A DNA stretch of 64,000 nt, from contig JNDT01002288.1 in assembly GCA_000697055.1 (NCBI GenBank), positions 49,236 through 113,235 on the forward strand. Direction: 5' to 3'. The stretch is from Saksenaea vasiformis B4078 (Eukaryota; Mucoromycota; Mucoromycetes; Mucorales; Saksenaeaceae). Below are positions 48,501-61,433 of this stretch, one piece after another. Made by a program: the position numbers and the translations under genes. Within the stretch, counting starts at the first letter, position 1, and each line of letters starts with the position of its first letter. The notes under the pieces are model-generated. The model saw only the letters and a list, made by a program, of their open reading frames with translations, was not told the origin of the DNA and searched no databases.

Positions 48501-49452
48501 AGACACGGCATCACAGATCCAGTTAGTAGATGATGATCTGTATGTGTTGTGGATGACGATTCTATACTTTTTCCTGTGTCGACGGATGCCTGACACGATC
48601 TGCCGCAACTGGTACAGCACACTTTTGACCAGCGGCCGGCCGTCGGTGACCAAGTTGAAATTTACAATTGACTGGTCAAGTGTCGTGGCGGAAGCACCTT
48701 TGAGTCGTCCAGAGCAACTGGGTGTCGTCAATATGTTGTTATCGATGTTGCGGTATTTTTCGAAGAAAGCACGGGGTAATGATGCAAAACGGCCCTTGCT
48801 GATGTCGGTGCTGCGGACGCTTTTGGATTTCTTATCACATATCGAGTGCTACAAGCGTGCGGGCACACTGGCTCTGCTCCGTGGCGCATTTGAAATGGAA
48901 GCATTGCGACCGGAGGTGTACGACATTGAAGCGGTGCTCCAAACCAAGATGGGCGATTTGAAGGGTGCATTAAGCGGGCTCAAGTCGCATGCCCAGCGTT
49001 TGTCCATGCAGCATAAGCTAATTCTTGCGTACCGGTCGGCGCACCTTCTGCAACCATCAGAGAAGAGCTCACATGAAGAACTTCGTGAGGCTGCTTTGTT
49101 GCTCAAACTACCGTTAAAAGATGTCTACGATATGCAGAGTGCGTCGACCGATACAGATAACGTGCAGGTGGATCTTGTGCGACGCATGTATTTGATAGCT
49201 CTAGGGATGGATTTTATGGTTCCATTGCAAGCGAAACGATCCTTCAATGCCAAGGAATTCCGTAGTTCTGCATTTGCATGGATTAACCTTATCTTTCTGA
49301 CGCAGATCAGTCGCTGGATCTATCAAGACCCAATTCTTCAAAGCACGCTATTGCAACAACTGGAAATGGCTCGCGACTTCGGTATCGATGCGGTAGACTC
49401 GGAAGACGCAAAGGTGTTGATTTTTAAGTATGCAAAGGAGTGTCTATCATGA
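45536..49452 (+). CDS. large Pro-rich, coiled-coil nuclear-type protein (1234 aa), family unknown
   Basis: Exons 45536-47572, 47652-47726, 47805-48306 and 48362-49452 total 3705 nt in frame. Residues 1-150 are acidic and Ser-rich (EISDGSASENSDMEIANSDDE). A charged coiled coil covers about 150-190 (REREIELLKRLIAQKEEERKKL), and a second covers about 355-410 (LEQQIEELERQIEAYNNEMEEI type). Basic KRRK clusters follow, then a polyproline tract (about 530-580). The last 600 residues are helical with TPR/HAT-like spacing (AVRAHPSVELLWALYAELSL; ECYKRAGTLALLRGAFEME). A zinc finger was looked for and not seen. The mix of acidic N-terminus, coiled coils and helical repeats recalls RNA-processing scaffolds such as Red1/ZFC3H1, but I cannot support that name. 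The ATG at 45536 is the first in frame. Confidence 0.8.
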
Positions 49453-49466
49453 GAGTCGTAACTTAG

Positions 49467-49467
<1 letters not shown>

Positions 49468-49497
<30 letters not shown>
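49468..49497 (+). repeat. CTA/ACT microsatellite just after a stop codon
   Basis: About nine CTA units begin 16 bp after the TGA of the Pro-rich gene, so they lie in its 3' UTR. Confidence 0.85.
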
Positions 49498-49612
49498 CGA
49501 CCCCTTTGCCCGAGGCGGGGGGTGTTTGGATCTCCAACGGCCCTGATTTGTCTTATTAAACTTAACGATCCTATCACTGCTCAATGTACCTTTGAGATGA
49601 TTGGTGTTCCGC

Positions 49613-49637
49613 AAAAAAAAAAAAAAAAAGGGGGGGG
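49613..49637. repeat. A17-G8 homopolymer junction
   Basis: Seventeen A followed directly by eight G, in the 3' flank of the Pro-rich gene; a difficult site for sequencing. Confidence 0.8.
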
Positions 49638-49701
49638 CGGCATGCTGGTCAAGACCTTTACATACTTACTATTGTTACCTGAAAATTGTCACAGTGATGG
49701 T

Positions 49702-50492
49702 TTATATTCGACAATCATGATGGATCCTGAAAATGTCGTCTTCTCGAATATCCAAAACGAGTACAGTGGAACGCCTTCCCCTTTCCTCATGAAGCATCAA
49801 AAAGTGACCAAATAGAACGATCAGACAGGACAAGTCAGCGAAGACTCTGGTAAAAAAAAAAAAATGTTACTAAGTAAAATCGCTTACTCGTTTTATAACA
49901 AGGTTATCTGCGAACACAACGGGTTTTACGTATTTTTCATGATTGCAGAGGATAACCCGGATCCTCCTCCTCCTGCCTCTGAGATCTACAGTTCATACAT
50001 AATCTCCTTAATCCAGTATGAATTAGAAAGGAAGACAGAAAAGCCCCGAAATGGCCATTGGCAAAAGCTTGCAGCACGGACAGAAAGCGAGTTCAGATTT
50101 TCGAAAGAGCTTCATACGCTAGCAAAATTCCAAAAATTAATATATCTCTCATCCGAATACTAAGTAACGTTTGCCAATTATGTAGGAGAACGCTGAGGAC
50201 ATTGGAGACAATGATGCGCCTGAAGGATCAACTGTTCCACACTGACGAGGAACAGCATGAAACAGTCATAAACGACTTGCAAAAGGTACGAGATGCATAA
50301 TGAGACGAACAAACCACTGTATTGTATTTTGTGAGAAATCGATCAGATTTACTGTAGATAATTAGGATGTAATAAATGAGCTCCAGTAAGAGATTCCAAT
50401 TTTTATGTATCCTTGAAGCTGATATCATCATCATTGAGGACTTGAAAAACATTGAAGCAGCACTTCCTTTGGAACTTAAGAACGGAATTTGA
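49702..50492 (+). pseudogene. possible decayed multi-exon gene
   Basis: A frame from an ATG near 49718 (MMDPENVVFSNIQNEYSG) meets a TAG at about 49813, then continues in frame (NDQTGQVSEDS) to a GT donor at about 49850. This joins in phase to an exon at about 49950 (EDNPDPPPPASEIYSSYII, then ERKTEKPRNGHWQKL). Later pieces (50190-50285, LETMMRLKDQLFHTDEEQHE; 50425-50492, IEDLKNIEAALPLELKNGI and TGA) look coding but do not connect in phase. This is either a pseudogene or a gene with sequence errors. No family recognised. Confidence 0.3.
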
Positions 50493-51671
50493 TTGTACTT
50501 CCATGAAGGCCCAAAGCATGCACGGTGATAGGTTTGCCTACGCGCGACTCACTTATGTACCTCCCGTCTCACAGATAACGAAGTTTAATGCTTTGCTGAT
50601 GTAGCTTATCTAGCAAGAGGCGTAACCTACAAGACTCAGACACTGGATGTCTGTGGATTTGAAACCTAACCGGCGCTTGAGTTCCTGCATTTTGTTTTCA
50701 AAGGAAGCCCATGTTAGTACGTATTCTAAATGTCGTCCCACTCGTCCAGCCGTGCATTTGTTGTTCGTTTGTGATTTTACGTATTGACGATATAGCTAGA
50801 GATCGACGTTGTATCTCACTGTTATGAATTTTGTCGGGCCCTCTCACCATTAAAATGGTGCAAAATGCAGTTTTCAGTTCATTTGAGAACGATTCGATCT
50901 GTTTTATTTATGATGTAGCTACTCTAGAAAAGAAAAAGGTATGAATGGTGTTGCATTAACCCTCTGTTGCAGTGACTACTCGATTCCAGTTAAAAAAGTA
51001 CGGAATATGACCATTTTTTTTTCCAACAGCTAACGACAATTGTGATGCACGCTGAAGAGATTTAAACTTTGCGGATTATTAATCAACGAATCAGATAGGA
51101 AGCCAAATTTTACCTGTGATCGTCGTGGATAGGATAGGAAGAGCTCTTAATCGGGGACTTACAGCTTTATCTTAATTAACAACTGAAAACATTAATTAAA
51201 AGGATCGACCCAGGCAAAAATAAGACGTTTTCCAAATGAAACGCAAATGCTATCATAAATATAGACATTCATTCTAAGCAATACTCGCAGAGAAAGTTTC
51301 AATTGTCTATTTACTCGCAATTTGGAGCCCATTCACCATTCTGTGGAACATCATTGCCTTGTAAGCTTAAATGAGTGTCTTTTTCCTTTTGCCTTGCTAA
51401 CGTTCTCCTGCATAACATATACATTTGTTATGATTCGCCATAAATATTCCGATGGAGCCTAGAGCACTATTATATGCAGGTAGTAATGAAAATGTTCTTG
51501 TATCATTGCTTTTTCCTTGATTTCCTGAATAATTTACTTGTCGTGTACGGCAGCGAGGAAGTTGAAAAATCAGCCGTGGGTGGGATGCTGACGTGACATC
51601 CCCCCGCAAGCTGGGTTGAGGATATTCCCCCCCCCCCCCTCGAAATTTTCGTTTTTTTTTATCCTTGTCGA
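50493..51671. other. intergenic, no gene assigned
   Basis: AT-rich, with no supported frame. A run of 13 C (51627-51639) followed by a T-run lies 33 bp upstream of the SDHAF2 start. Confidence 0.45.
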
Positions 51672-52937
<1,266 letters not shown>

Positions 52938-53469
52938 CCTGTTCATCTCTTTTTGTGGGCTAAAAGCATGAACGAAAAGGTAATGATGTTCTGGTTTGGT
53001 CCAATTTACCGAGAGCCGAGACGGACATTGATTTCATTATGGGTACAACAATTCCTTACGACCAACTCTGTCGATGATGATGGGCTCCTGAAGGAAACAT
53101 AGAAACTTCCGAAAGATGTAAGGGGAAAACATTTTGTCTTCCTTTTATTTAACCTTTTTCAGATAGAGATGTGATTTTTTTTTCCTGTTGCTCCGTGTAT
53201 GTGTAAAATGAGGGAACTCTTTTTTTGTGTGTGTGTGGCGTTTTCTTTTTCTGGGACGACTGTACAGATAAATAAATCGCGTACAATGATAATTAATCGT
53301 CTCTTTTCCTAAAACAAGGGACTTTTTTTTTTCAAGGGAGTGTGAAAAAGGGTGAAAAAGGGACATAGAAGAAAAATGGTAGAATGAATGTTTTTAAGTA
53401 AAAACTATCCATCTCTTTCTCTTCCTCTTCTTCTTCTTCTTCTTCTTTATTATTATTATTATTACAAGA
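52938..53469. promoter_or_regulatory. upstream region of Hal4-like kinase
   Basis: No gene. Bases 53421-53446 are a TTC repeat followed by TTA units (53447-53464), ending 5 bp before the annotated start. This pyrimidine tract could be promoter sequence or the tract of an intron whose acceptor (TTTCTAG at 53486-53492) lies just inside the annotated frame. Confidence 0.4.
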
Positions 53470-54621
53470 ATGAAATATTTTTTATTTTCTAGAAACGATG
53501 TCCATCCAACAAGTCGAAAGAATTCAAATCAAAATGTTGTTACTTCATTAAATGCTTTACGCGAAGCAAGTCGTGCCATGTTTTTTATGGTAAAATCTGT
53601 GTGTACACCAGGGACAAGATCGTTGTATTCGAAGCATAAAAACGTTCCTGAGATGCTGCATGAAAAGTTTAAACACTATCGTCAAGGTCAAATAGTAGGT
53701 CGTGGCGCTACTGCCAACATTATCCGACTATCTCCAAACGCGAAATGTTCATCTCAACCTGTCCTTGCTGTCAAAGTCTTCCATAAACCACCACGAGGGA
53801 TTAGTCAACGGGAACATGATAAACAAATCAAGGCTGAATTCTGTATTAGCAAGGCACTTTATCATCCTTCCTACATTGTCCAAGTTTTCGGTTTGGTAAA
53901 AGATTATCAAGGTCGATGGTGCTCTGTCATGGAATATGTAGGTACAACAAAAAGGAAAGCCAAAGGACTATTGTGTATAACTGAGAAAAATATATACCAG
54001 TGCTCTGGTGGTGACGTGCTTAGTATGCTTGAGCATGTTTCGTTACAAGAAAAAGAAGTGGATTGTCTATTTAAGCAGCTTCTATTGGGTATACAGCATA
54101 TTCATCGATGGGGTGTAGCACACCGCGATATTAAGCCAGATAATCTGATGCTGACGAGCGATGGGCAACTCAAGATAGCTGATTTTGGTGTGGCGGATGC
54201 CGTCCAGTCTTATTACAACTTGGAAGTACAGTGGTTGTTACAAGGTCGTTGTGGATCGGAACCGTACTGGCCTCCTGAATTATTTCGACCGGAAAAGTAT
54301 GATGGGAAAGCGATGGATATCTGGAGCGCGGCTATCACATGGCACTGTTTCGCCTTTCAACAAATCCCATTTCTTCGAGCAACCATGCAGGACGGTCATT
54401 ATGTCGAGTTTATTCATGCTCTCCCCCACCGTACATGGCAGAACTTAAAGTTCTGTGAGGCTGATGTCAAAGCATGCTTATATGGCATGTTTGATCCCGA
54501 TCCAACGAAAAGGTGGACAATTGATCAATGTGTGAATTCAGTATGGATCCAGTCTATAGAGGTCTGTCAACGAGGCCGGACAAAAAGTGGTAATTGTCAC
54601 AACCACCGTATTGTAAATTAG
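53470..54621 (+). CDS. Hal4/Sat4-type Ser/Thr protein kinase (about 362 aa)
   Basis: Hal4/Hal5 (NPR/HAL family) kinases regulate potassium and nutrient transporters at the plasma membrane in yeast. Kinase motifs are complete: glycine loop IVGRGATANIIRL, VLAVKVF with the ATP-site Lys, SGGD after the hinge, VAHRDIKPDN catalytic loop, KIADFGVAD, CGSEPYWPPEL in place of APE, and DIWSAAITW. The EFCISKALYHP helix and the MFDPDPTKRWTIDQ end are typical of the HAL branch. Bases 53938-54000 read through as 21 stop-free codons but are almost certainly an intron (GTAGGT...ACCAG); removing them joins MEY to CSGGD, the family consensus. The N-terminal 30-50 residues are uncertain because an acceptor-like TTTCTAG lies within them. 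Confidence 0.85.
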   Translation: MKYFLFSRNDVHPTSRKNSNQNVVTSLNALREASRAMFFMVKSVCTPGTRSLYSKHKNVPEMLHEKFKHYRQGQIVGRGATANIIRLSPNAKCSSQPVLAVKVFHKPPRGISQREHDKQIKAEFCISKALYHPSYIVQVFGLVKDYQGRWCSVMEYVGTTKRKAKGLLCITEKNIYQCSGGDVLSMLEHVSLQEKEVDCLFKQLLLGIQHIHRWGVAHRDIKPDNLMLTSDGQLKIADFGVADAVQSYYNLEVQWLLQGRCGSEPYWPPELFRPEKYDGKAMDIWSAAITWHCFAFQQIPFLRATMQDGHYVEFIHALPHRTWQNLKFCEADVKACLYGMFDPDPTKRWTIDQCVNSVWIQSIEVCQRGRTKSGNCHNHRIVN

Positions 54622-54863
54622 TAAGAAAAAAAAAACAATGAATTTTTGAGGAAAGAGGGAATCATCATCCCTTAAGATTGTATATGTACGTATGTATATA
54701 TCTTTGTGTGCGTGAGTGTTTCCATGTTGTCTCTATCTGTCCTGTAAATTCCAAAAGAAGTAGAGAAGAGAAGAGGGGGGGAAGAAGAGGGGAGGGACAG
54801 AGACAGTCTAAGGATGTTACAAGAAAGAAGAAGAGAAGAAAAAGAAGAAGAAGAATAATAATT
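54622..54863. other. 3'-3' spacer with purine repeats
   Basis: Short spacer between the convergent kinase and ARF6 genes. Bases 54822-54855 are AAG/GAA-rich simple sequence. Confidence 0.5.
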
Positions 54864-55550
<687 letters not shown>

Positions 55551-56080
55551 GATGATAACGTTTAATAATAATAAAAAGGAGCGTATATAAAAGAAAAAGA
55601 AGAGAAAAAAAGGAAAGAAGAAGAAAGGATGGTTGTAGTGATAAAGAAAGAAAGAGAAAAAAAGAGAGAAGGAAGGAAGAAGAAAAAAAAAGGGTATGTA
55701 ACTAAGTGTGTTTGTAATTGGCACAGAACGACAGATAGACTGGCCAAAAAAATCAAGTTTTTTTTGAGGGGTACACTATAATCCAAGATAGGTAATGGAT
55801 CGTTCTGCAAGCCTTCCCAATACAGGCCAAAGCTAAACCGTTTTGGATCTCCTTAGGATTTCATAACTAATGTGAATTTGTAGAATTTTTACTGAGAATT
55901 TACACTTCTCTTCTTATTGGTCTTGCTCTCTTTTTCTTCTTCGCCACTCAATCCAATAAGAGTCATCGTGACCATTTCTTCTCTTTTTTTTTTAAACCTA
56001 AAAAAGGTCCGACTATCTTACATGTTCCTGTTAGATCTTCTCTTTCTCTTTCTTTTTGTTTTTCTTCTTCTTCTATTATC
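55551..56080. promoter_or_regulatory. divergent promoter region, ARF6 / P5CR
   Basis: A GA-rich block (55575-55690) lies next to ARF6 and a CT-rich block (56038-56077) directly precedes the P5CR ATG; pyrimidine-rich leaders like this recur before genes in the window. No TATA box seen. Confidence 0.45.
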
Positions 56081-57007
56081 ATGGTTGCCGCATCGTTAAA
56101 TGGTTCTACACCCACCATCGCCTTTATTGGTGGTGGTAATATGGCCGAAGCTATTTTGGGAGGTTTAGTTACCTCAGGACACCCTGTCGATCGACTGCGC
56201 TATTCAGAACCATTGGAAGCAAGACGTCAATACATGCAATCTAAATACCCAGAAGTGATGGGCGAAGCTTCAAATGAAAAGGTGATTGAAGATGCGGATA
56301 TCATTATCCTGGCCGTCAAACCTCAGGTATTGAGGAAAGTCGTACAAGATCTCGCTTCAACTCTTCAACAAATGAAATCTTCGGCCTTGTTGATCTCCAT
56401 CGTTGCCGGAATCACAACAGCAGATATCTTACGTTGGATCAATTCTTCCCAACCCGTTGCCCTTGTTCGATGCATGCCAAACACACCTGCTCTGATTGGT
56501 GAAGGTGCTGTCGGTCTGTATGCGACCGAGTTTGTGAATGAGATGCAACGCCAAACCACGGAGACAATCATGACTGCCATTTCCAAAAAGATTTCCTGGG
56601 TAGAGAAAGAAGGTTTGATTGATGCGATCACCGGCATAAGTGGCAGTGGACCTGCTTATTTCTTCTTGGTCATGGAAGCCATGCGTAAGTGTGTCAAACT
56701 GATGGAGCTTTGCAAAACTTATCAAAGAAAAAAAAAATTTATAGAAAACGCCGGCGTTGCAGCAGGTCTGACGCCAGAGGATGCTAAGAACTTAACACTT
56801 CAAACATGTCTTGGAGCGGCAAAAATGGCGTTAGAATCTGAAGATGACTTGGCCACCTTACGACGCAAGGTCACTTCGCCCAACGGAACAACGGAAGCTG
56901 CTATCAAGTCAATGGAAGCCGCCGATATCCGGAAATTGATGCACGATGCTGTTTTTGCAGCCACTGCACGTAGTCATGAATTAGCTGAGGAAATGGGAAA
57001 GGACTAA
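56081..57007 (+). CDS. PRO3: pyrroline-5-carboxylate reductase (288 aa)
   Basis: This enzyme reduces pyrroline-5-carboxylate to proline with NAD(P)H, the last step of proline synthesis. Exons 56081-56684 and 56745-57007 total 867 nt. The Rossmann motif FIGGGNMAEAILGGL opens the protein; AVKPQ, VRCMPNTPALIGEGAVGLYA and the P5CR signature GISGSGPAYFFLVMEAM-x-NAGVAAGLTPEDA follow, with SPNGTTEAAIK near the end. The 60-nt intron (GTAAGT...TTATAG) is stop-free and divisible by three, so an unspliced model would add 20 spurious residues in the middle of the signature. All catalytic blocks are present. Confidence 0.96.
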   Translation: MVAASLNGSTPTIAFIGGGNMAEAILGGLVTSGHPVDRLRYSEPLEARRQYMQSKYPEVMGEASNEKVIEDADIIILAVKPQVLRKVVQDLASTLQQMKSSALLISIVAGITTADILRWINSSQPVALVRCMPNTPALIGEGAVGLYATEFVNEMQRQTTETIMTAISKKISWVEKEGLIDAITGISGSGPAYFFLVMEAMRKCVKLMELCKTYQRKKKFIENAGVAAGLTPEDAKNLTLQTCLGAAKMALESEDDLATLRRKVTSPNGTTEAAIKSMEAADIRKLMHDAVFAATARSHELAEEMGKD

Positions 57008-57924
57008 GTTCAACATTGTTTTAATAGACCTTGTATATAATGGCGGAGTGAAATCTCGTCTTCATTGGTGCAATCTGAACAGTGGTCATGGGGTTCCTAA
57101 AAATTTCATCTTGCAAAAAACGCACATGGTTTTTCTTTTCCGACAGGATAAACAAACTATTTCAAACGGCGAAAATTTCTAGTGGTCTGTTGGACATGTT
57201 TGGGCACTACCAATAGAATGACTGCGCGATGATCCGCAGCACTTTTTTGCTCCAACTTAGTAGTGGATGTGGACTCCTTGGGCGACAACGGGGAGGATCG
57301 TCTTCAAATTTTGTACATGTCCGTATCATGTTACTTTCCCGCTAAAAGATAGCAAATGTTATACGTACGTGCCTTTCTAGCTTGCAAGTGGCAGTAGGCC
57401 TAGTGATCCATCTTTGCTTTAAAAAAAGTCCTCCATGATTTATTTACATCTTGTGTAATTTCAAAGAAATTAAGCGCTATGCAAGCTATGTTCTATAACA
57501 GATGAATGCGATGAAAGTTGACCTGCTGTTTTTAAGCGATCTTCCCAGAGAGCCTCTGCGATTTCCACTGATTCACGAACCTACTCTAAACGTGGGTGTC
57601 GAATAAATCGTGTTGTTAAGTACAGCCACACTACCACCGAGAATTAATATGTTCGTTGGCTTTTTTTGTACGCTTTCTGACCTCGGCGTTAGATGACGCG
57701 GACCTTCGTTGTTCTTCAGTAGCGCAAACCCTTATATAGTCTGCAATGCCTTCGTCCTGATGTCAATACAGTAAACTCAATCTCCAAAATATGTACAGGA
57801 GCAGCAACATTGGATCATAGCAAGTATGCATGTCTTCTATGACTTCAAAAGCACGCAACACGAGAAGCGCTAACGAATGGGTCGCTTTCGTTTTGGATTT
57901 CCACAATAATTGGGGCAAACAAGT
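57008..57924. other. 3' flank and gene-free DNA
   Basis: Contains the P5CR 3' region, then DNA without a recognisable gene; scattered minus-strand frames may be an eroded extension of the dispersed family copy at 57925. Confidence 0.35.
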
Positions 57925-58461
57925 TCATTTGTGCTTGATGTGGTACATACGGATTTGTGAAAACAACTCAAATCCAGTCGCATTGTAGTCGTGGGCCACT
58001 TTTCTGAGCATTGCCAGGCAGCTAAACGCACCTTGGACGTGGTCGTATCTACATCTACTTCTGTCCTTAAACCAGTATGCTTCAGTTGCTTCCATTGTAA
58101 GTATTTCGGCACAGTCCAACGCGAAAACATGCAGAGTACCGTCCACGTTGAAGGCGCAACGGTTGTCTTCCTTGCCTTTGTTCTCTGAGTGCATTGCGAG
58201 AAGCGGCGTCTCGCCAGGTGTCATCATCACCTCCACATCCGACGACGCACTCTCCGCAACCAAGTCTATCAATGGCCATAACAGCTTGTATTTGTACAGT
58301 GACTCGGACTCGTGGAGACCGGTTCTTTTCGAAGAATTTTTTTCGAACCAAAAGCAGATAATGCGTTTGGATATGTTGCGCACTGAAACATCGTTTTTTA
58401 GCAAGACTGGATTTACGCCATTGAAAGATGTATCAAATATCACACACCAACCTGTGGGCAA
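57925..58461 (-). pseudogene. dispersed gene family, copy A (fragment)
   Basis: A 178-codon minus-strand frame. Its core (ESESLYKYKLLWPLIDLVAE, then SSDVEVMMTPGETPLLAMHS, RCAFNVDGTLHVFALD, RCRYDHVQGAFSCLAMLRKV) is nearly the same as the plus-strand frame at 62510-62930, at both protein and DNA level. I know this type as a multicopy protein of unknown function in Mucoromycota, probably linked to mobile DNA; that is recollection, not a search. The C-terminal exons present in copy B are not recognisable here, and its 5' side is replaced by a Tc1/mariner remnant. Confidence 0.55.
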
Positions 58462-58464
58462 ATT

Positions 58465-59200
58465 TTCGCTAGACGATCCTGCTGCGATGTATGGGATGAG
58501 GCAGGCAGGAGTGCCTTACGGCGCCATCGTAAAGACGAAGGGATATCCTGTTCGGCTGTGCAGCCCATCGTAGGACACAGTGAAATGACAGATTTTGCGT
58601 CTGCAAATCTGCATTCAGGAAGACCAAAGAAGATTACTGGATGACCACAGCGAATCATTAAGCTTGCTGTCGAGAAGCACGTGTGTACTCCAAAAGTATC
58701 ACAACGTGGCATTCTCCGGATCATGCTTTGGAAGTGGCATTGAGTACATTCGCCACAGCCATACATGAACTTGATTTCTATTCATGCTGCACTGTCCGCA
58801 GACCAAAGCTGAAGAACCTTCATAAGTAAAAGCGATCTTAGCAAGCAATGAAGTGTACCGAATGGACCAAGGAGCAGTGAAACAAGGTTGACCTGGTTTG
58901 ATGAATCACGATTCCTTGCTGTCGGTAATGACGATCGTACACATGCGTTGCGAAAGAATGGTGGGGGCTCATGGCGCAACACATTCAGGAAACAATAAAG
59001 TACGGTGTATATCAGCGTTTTGAGGGAAAATCTGCTTCCGTATTTGAAGGATGATTAAAAAAAGTTGATCCTGTGTTCCAGGAGGATGATAGACCGTCTC
59101 ATATGTGCACCGATAAATCAACGAAAATGGTGTCATCATTATGACAGACTGACCTGCGCAGAGCCCAGACCTCAACCCAATCGAGGACATGTCTCTTTCC
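58465..59200 (+). mobile_element. degenerate Tc1/mariner transposase
   Basis: Tc1/mariner landmarks occur in order but in shifting frames and with stops: MYGMRQAGVPYGAIVKTKG (helix-turn-helix, 58488), SGRPKKIT and PQRIIKLAVEKH (58614), TWFDESRFLAVGNDD (first catalytic Asp, 58892), VFQEDDRPSH (58 kb region near 59075, second Asp), and PAQSPDLNPIEDM (59160, the SPDLNPIE signature). At least four frame changes and several stops make it inactive. Terminal inverted repeats were not found by eye. Confidence 0.8.
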
Positions 59201-61433
59201 TATTGGAATTTTGACATTAACTATCAAACCTCTTTGTATTCAGATTCCATAGGAATATGCTACCTCCTGAAAAAAAAAAAAAAAAGAAAAAAGAAAATCA
59301 ACGCTCAGGGACATTCGATTACCGCGCTTTCGGACGAAGTAATTTTTAAATGCAACTCTGATCCTACACCAATAAAAACCGAATTGGGGGTTTATCTGGG
59401 AACCTAGCGTCCATAAGATGAACGACTATGAACTGAGTGCTCATAAATTAAACCTCATCGAGCGTCTACAGATAGAGATCATTCACGTTCATCTATCTAA
59501 GCCTAGACAGTGGGTCCACGGACACGCAACGACTCGTTCCAGACTTCAATAGAGAATTCTAAGCTATCTGTCCAACAGTTGTCTAGATTACATTGTATGG
59601 CTGTCCCTGAGAGGCAAACGCTGAGTATTGATAGCAATTCCCAATTCCATAAGAACAGAAGTGGATGCGTATACGATTACGTTTTCTTAGGAGCCATATC
59701 AAACTAGCTTCCAATGTAACGATGACGTGTAAATTGTAGCAAATTAGGTTGTTGCTTTGTGAGGCGCAAGCGTTTCGTTTCTACCCGATACGGTGAGTAT
59801 AATCTTTTGAATTAAGATGATTTTGCTTTATACTAATATGATGAGTATGAAATGTAGTAACGCAAGATGCGCATCGCAAACCATGGCTTCGGCTAACTAC
59901 CCGAGATCCTTGTACCGAAGGACCTTGAAAGGTGCAACGGTCTCGGCCGCGAGCGTCCCGTGAACTTGGCGACATCCTGGACGTGACCGAGGCATCCTAC
60001 CTTGATGGTGCTTTGTATCCTCACTTGACGGTACCTAGTATCCTCAAGTGTACGGTGCTGTGAGCGGGATGAACTTGCCTCCAACTTGCGTAGATCTTGT
60101 GGTCTCTATCTCTGGGTAAGTTGCTAATCATGGTATCAAGAGCTTGAGTCGACTGAGCTCGAGTAATACGTCTGGGGAGAGGAAACATTAATTAGGCCAT
60201 ATTAGGAATTTCAAACTTCGTTTTGTTCCCAGTGCTTTATGATGATTAAGTAGTCTTTCATCTCAAACTGTATTCATTGATTGATCACTTTTTGTCTGAA
60301 GGCAGATTTCAACTGGTATAAACGAGAGTTGTTATCATTGTTCCAATAAACAAGAATACATTTGTCAGAATTCTGCAGGACCTTCATTAGGGACTGACAG
60401 ACCTACAAAGTGAAACCACGGAAACAGCATACAGTGGCTAGACAGGCTTAGAGTAGCACCTTACACAATACGCATCAGCTGAAACTTATCTCAGCCGTTT
60501 GTTCCTGATTTCTGGGATGAGAAACGTTGTTAGGCTCCTAAGGAAATGATGGCCGATATAGAGAAGGTAGATAAAACTGAGGTATGGAAGAATACCCCGA
60601 TGCTTACAGGGTAGATGGAACACGCAGAGTAAAGGTAGGTTTTAACACTTGACTATCTCTAATAATAATACTACAATGGATATTTTGTTTCAAGCGACTG
60701 TAACCGTTATGTTCGGTTGGGTGATCACACTCGGAAAGTACTAGAGATCAACCACCGTCATGAAATATATCGTTAGTTGCTCAACAACCGTCGATATTTA
60801 GTTAGTTATGGTAGTTACGATCCTATCGTGGTGAAGGGCAAATGGTACTTCTGGTATAAGACGGAAATTCACGGTGTTCTATGATGTCATTTCCTAGACA
60901 GAGACAGAATGAATCGATTACACGAGGCATAATACTTCAAGGGGATGAGAGAATTGCTCCACAATGCATTCATTATGGATATTAACCATAGTTGACAGGC
61001 TGTTATTCCTATATATAAGATATGGCCATAACGTAATAAAAACCAACTAAAGTCGAGCCAGGGGTAACGCGAGGAGTTATTTATGCGTAGTATACCGTTT
61101 TAACCTTTGTAATTCTTAGAGGTCTCAGCTTTTCCTATACCAAACGGTGGAATAAATCACATTGCTCTGAAAGGCAAAACCCCGTTGATAGATGATTAGT
61201 CCAAGGTGGTATTCTAGTCAATCATCTTCTCTGATCAAGGTATTCTACAAATCTGAGAAGCCTTTACGCAGCATACCATAATGGGCTGATGCATAGACCA
61301 ACTGTTTTGACATGTTGTGGTGGCACCTCATGTGTAAGCCTGGTAGGCGTCGTCCGCATGACGTTGCTGCGCACGTCAAAGTTAACAGTATGAAAACGCG
61401 ACGACGTAGAGTCCTTTTTCTCCCGTCATCAAC
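59201..61433. other. gene-free accessory DNA
   Basis: No gene recognised. An LTR-like junction is present: a sequence starting TGTAACGATG (59715) and ending CTAATCA (60130), followed directly by TGGTATCAAGAGC (60131-60143), which resembles a copia-type primer-binding site. No gag or pol frame follows, so if real this is a solo or gutted element. Bases 59800-60110 are GC-richer than the surroundings. Confidence 0.3.

Noticed and set aside
45536..49452. Naming the Pro-rich protein ZFC3H1/Red1
   Set aside because: No zinc finger was visible in any exon; the architecture alone is not enough for the name.
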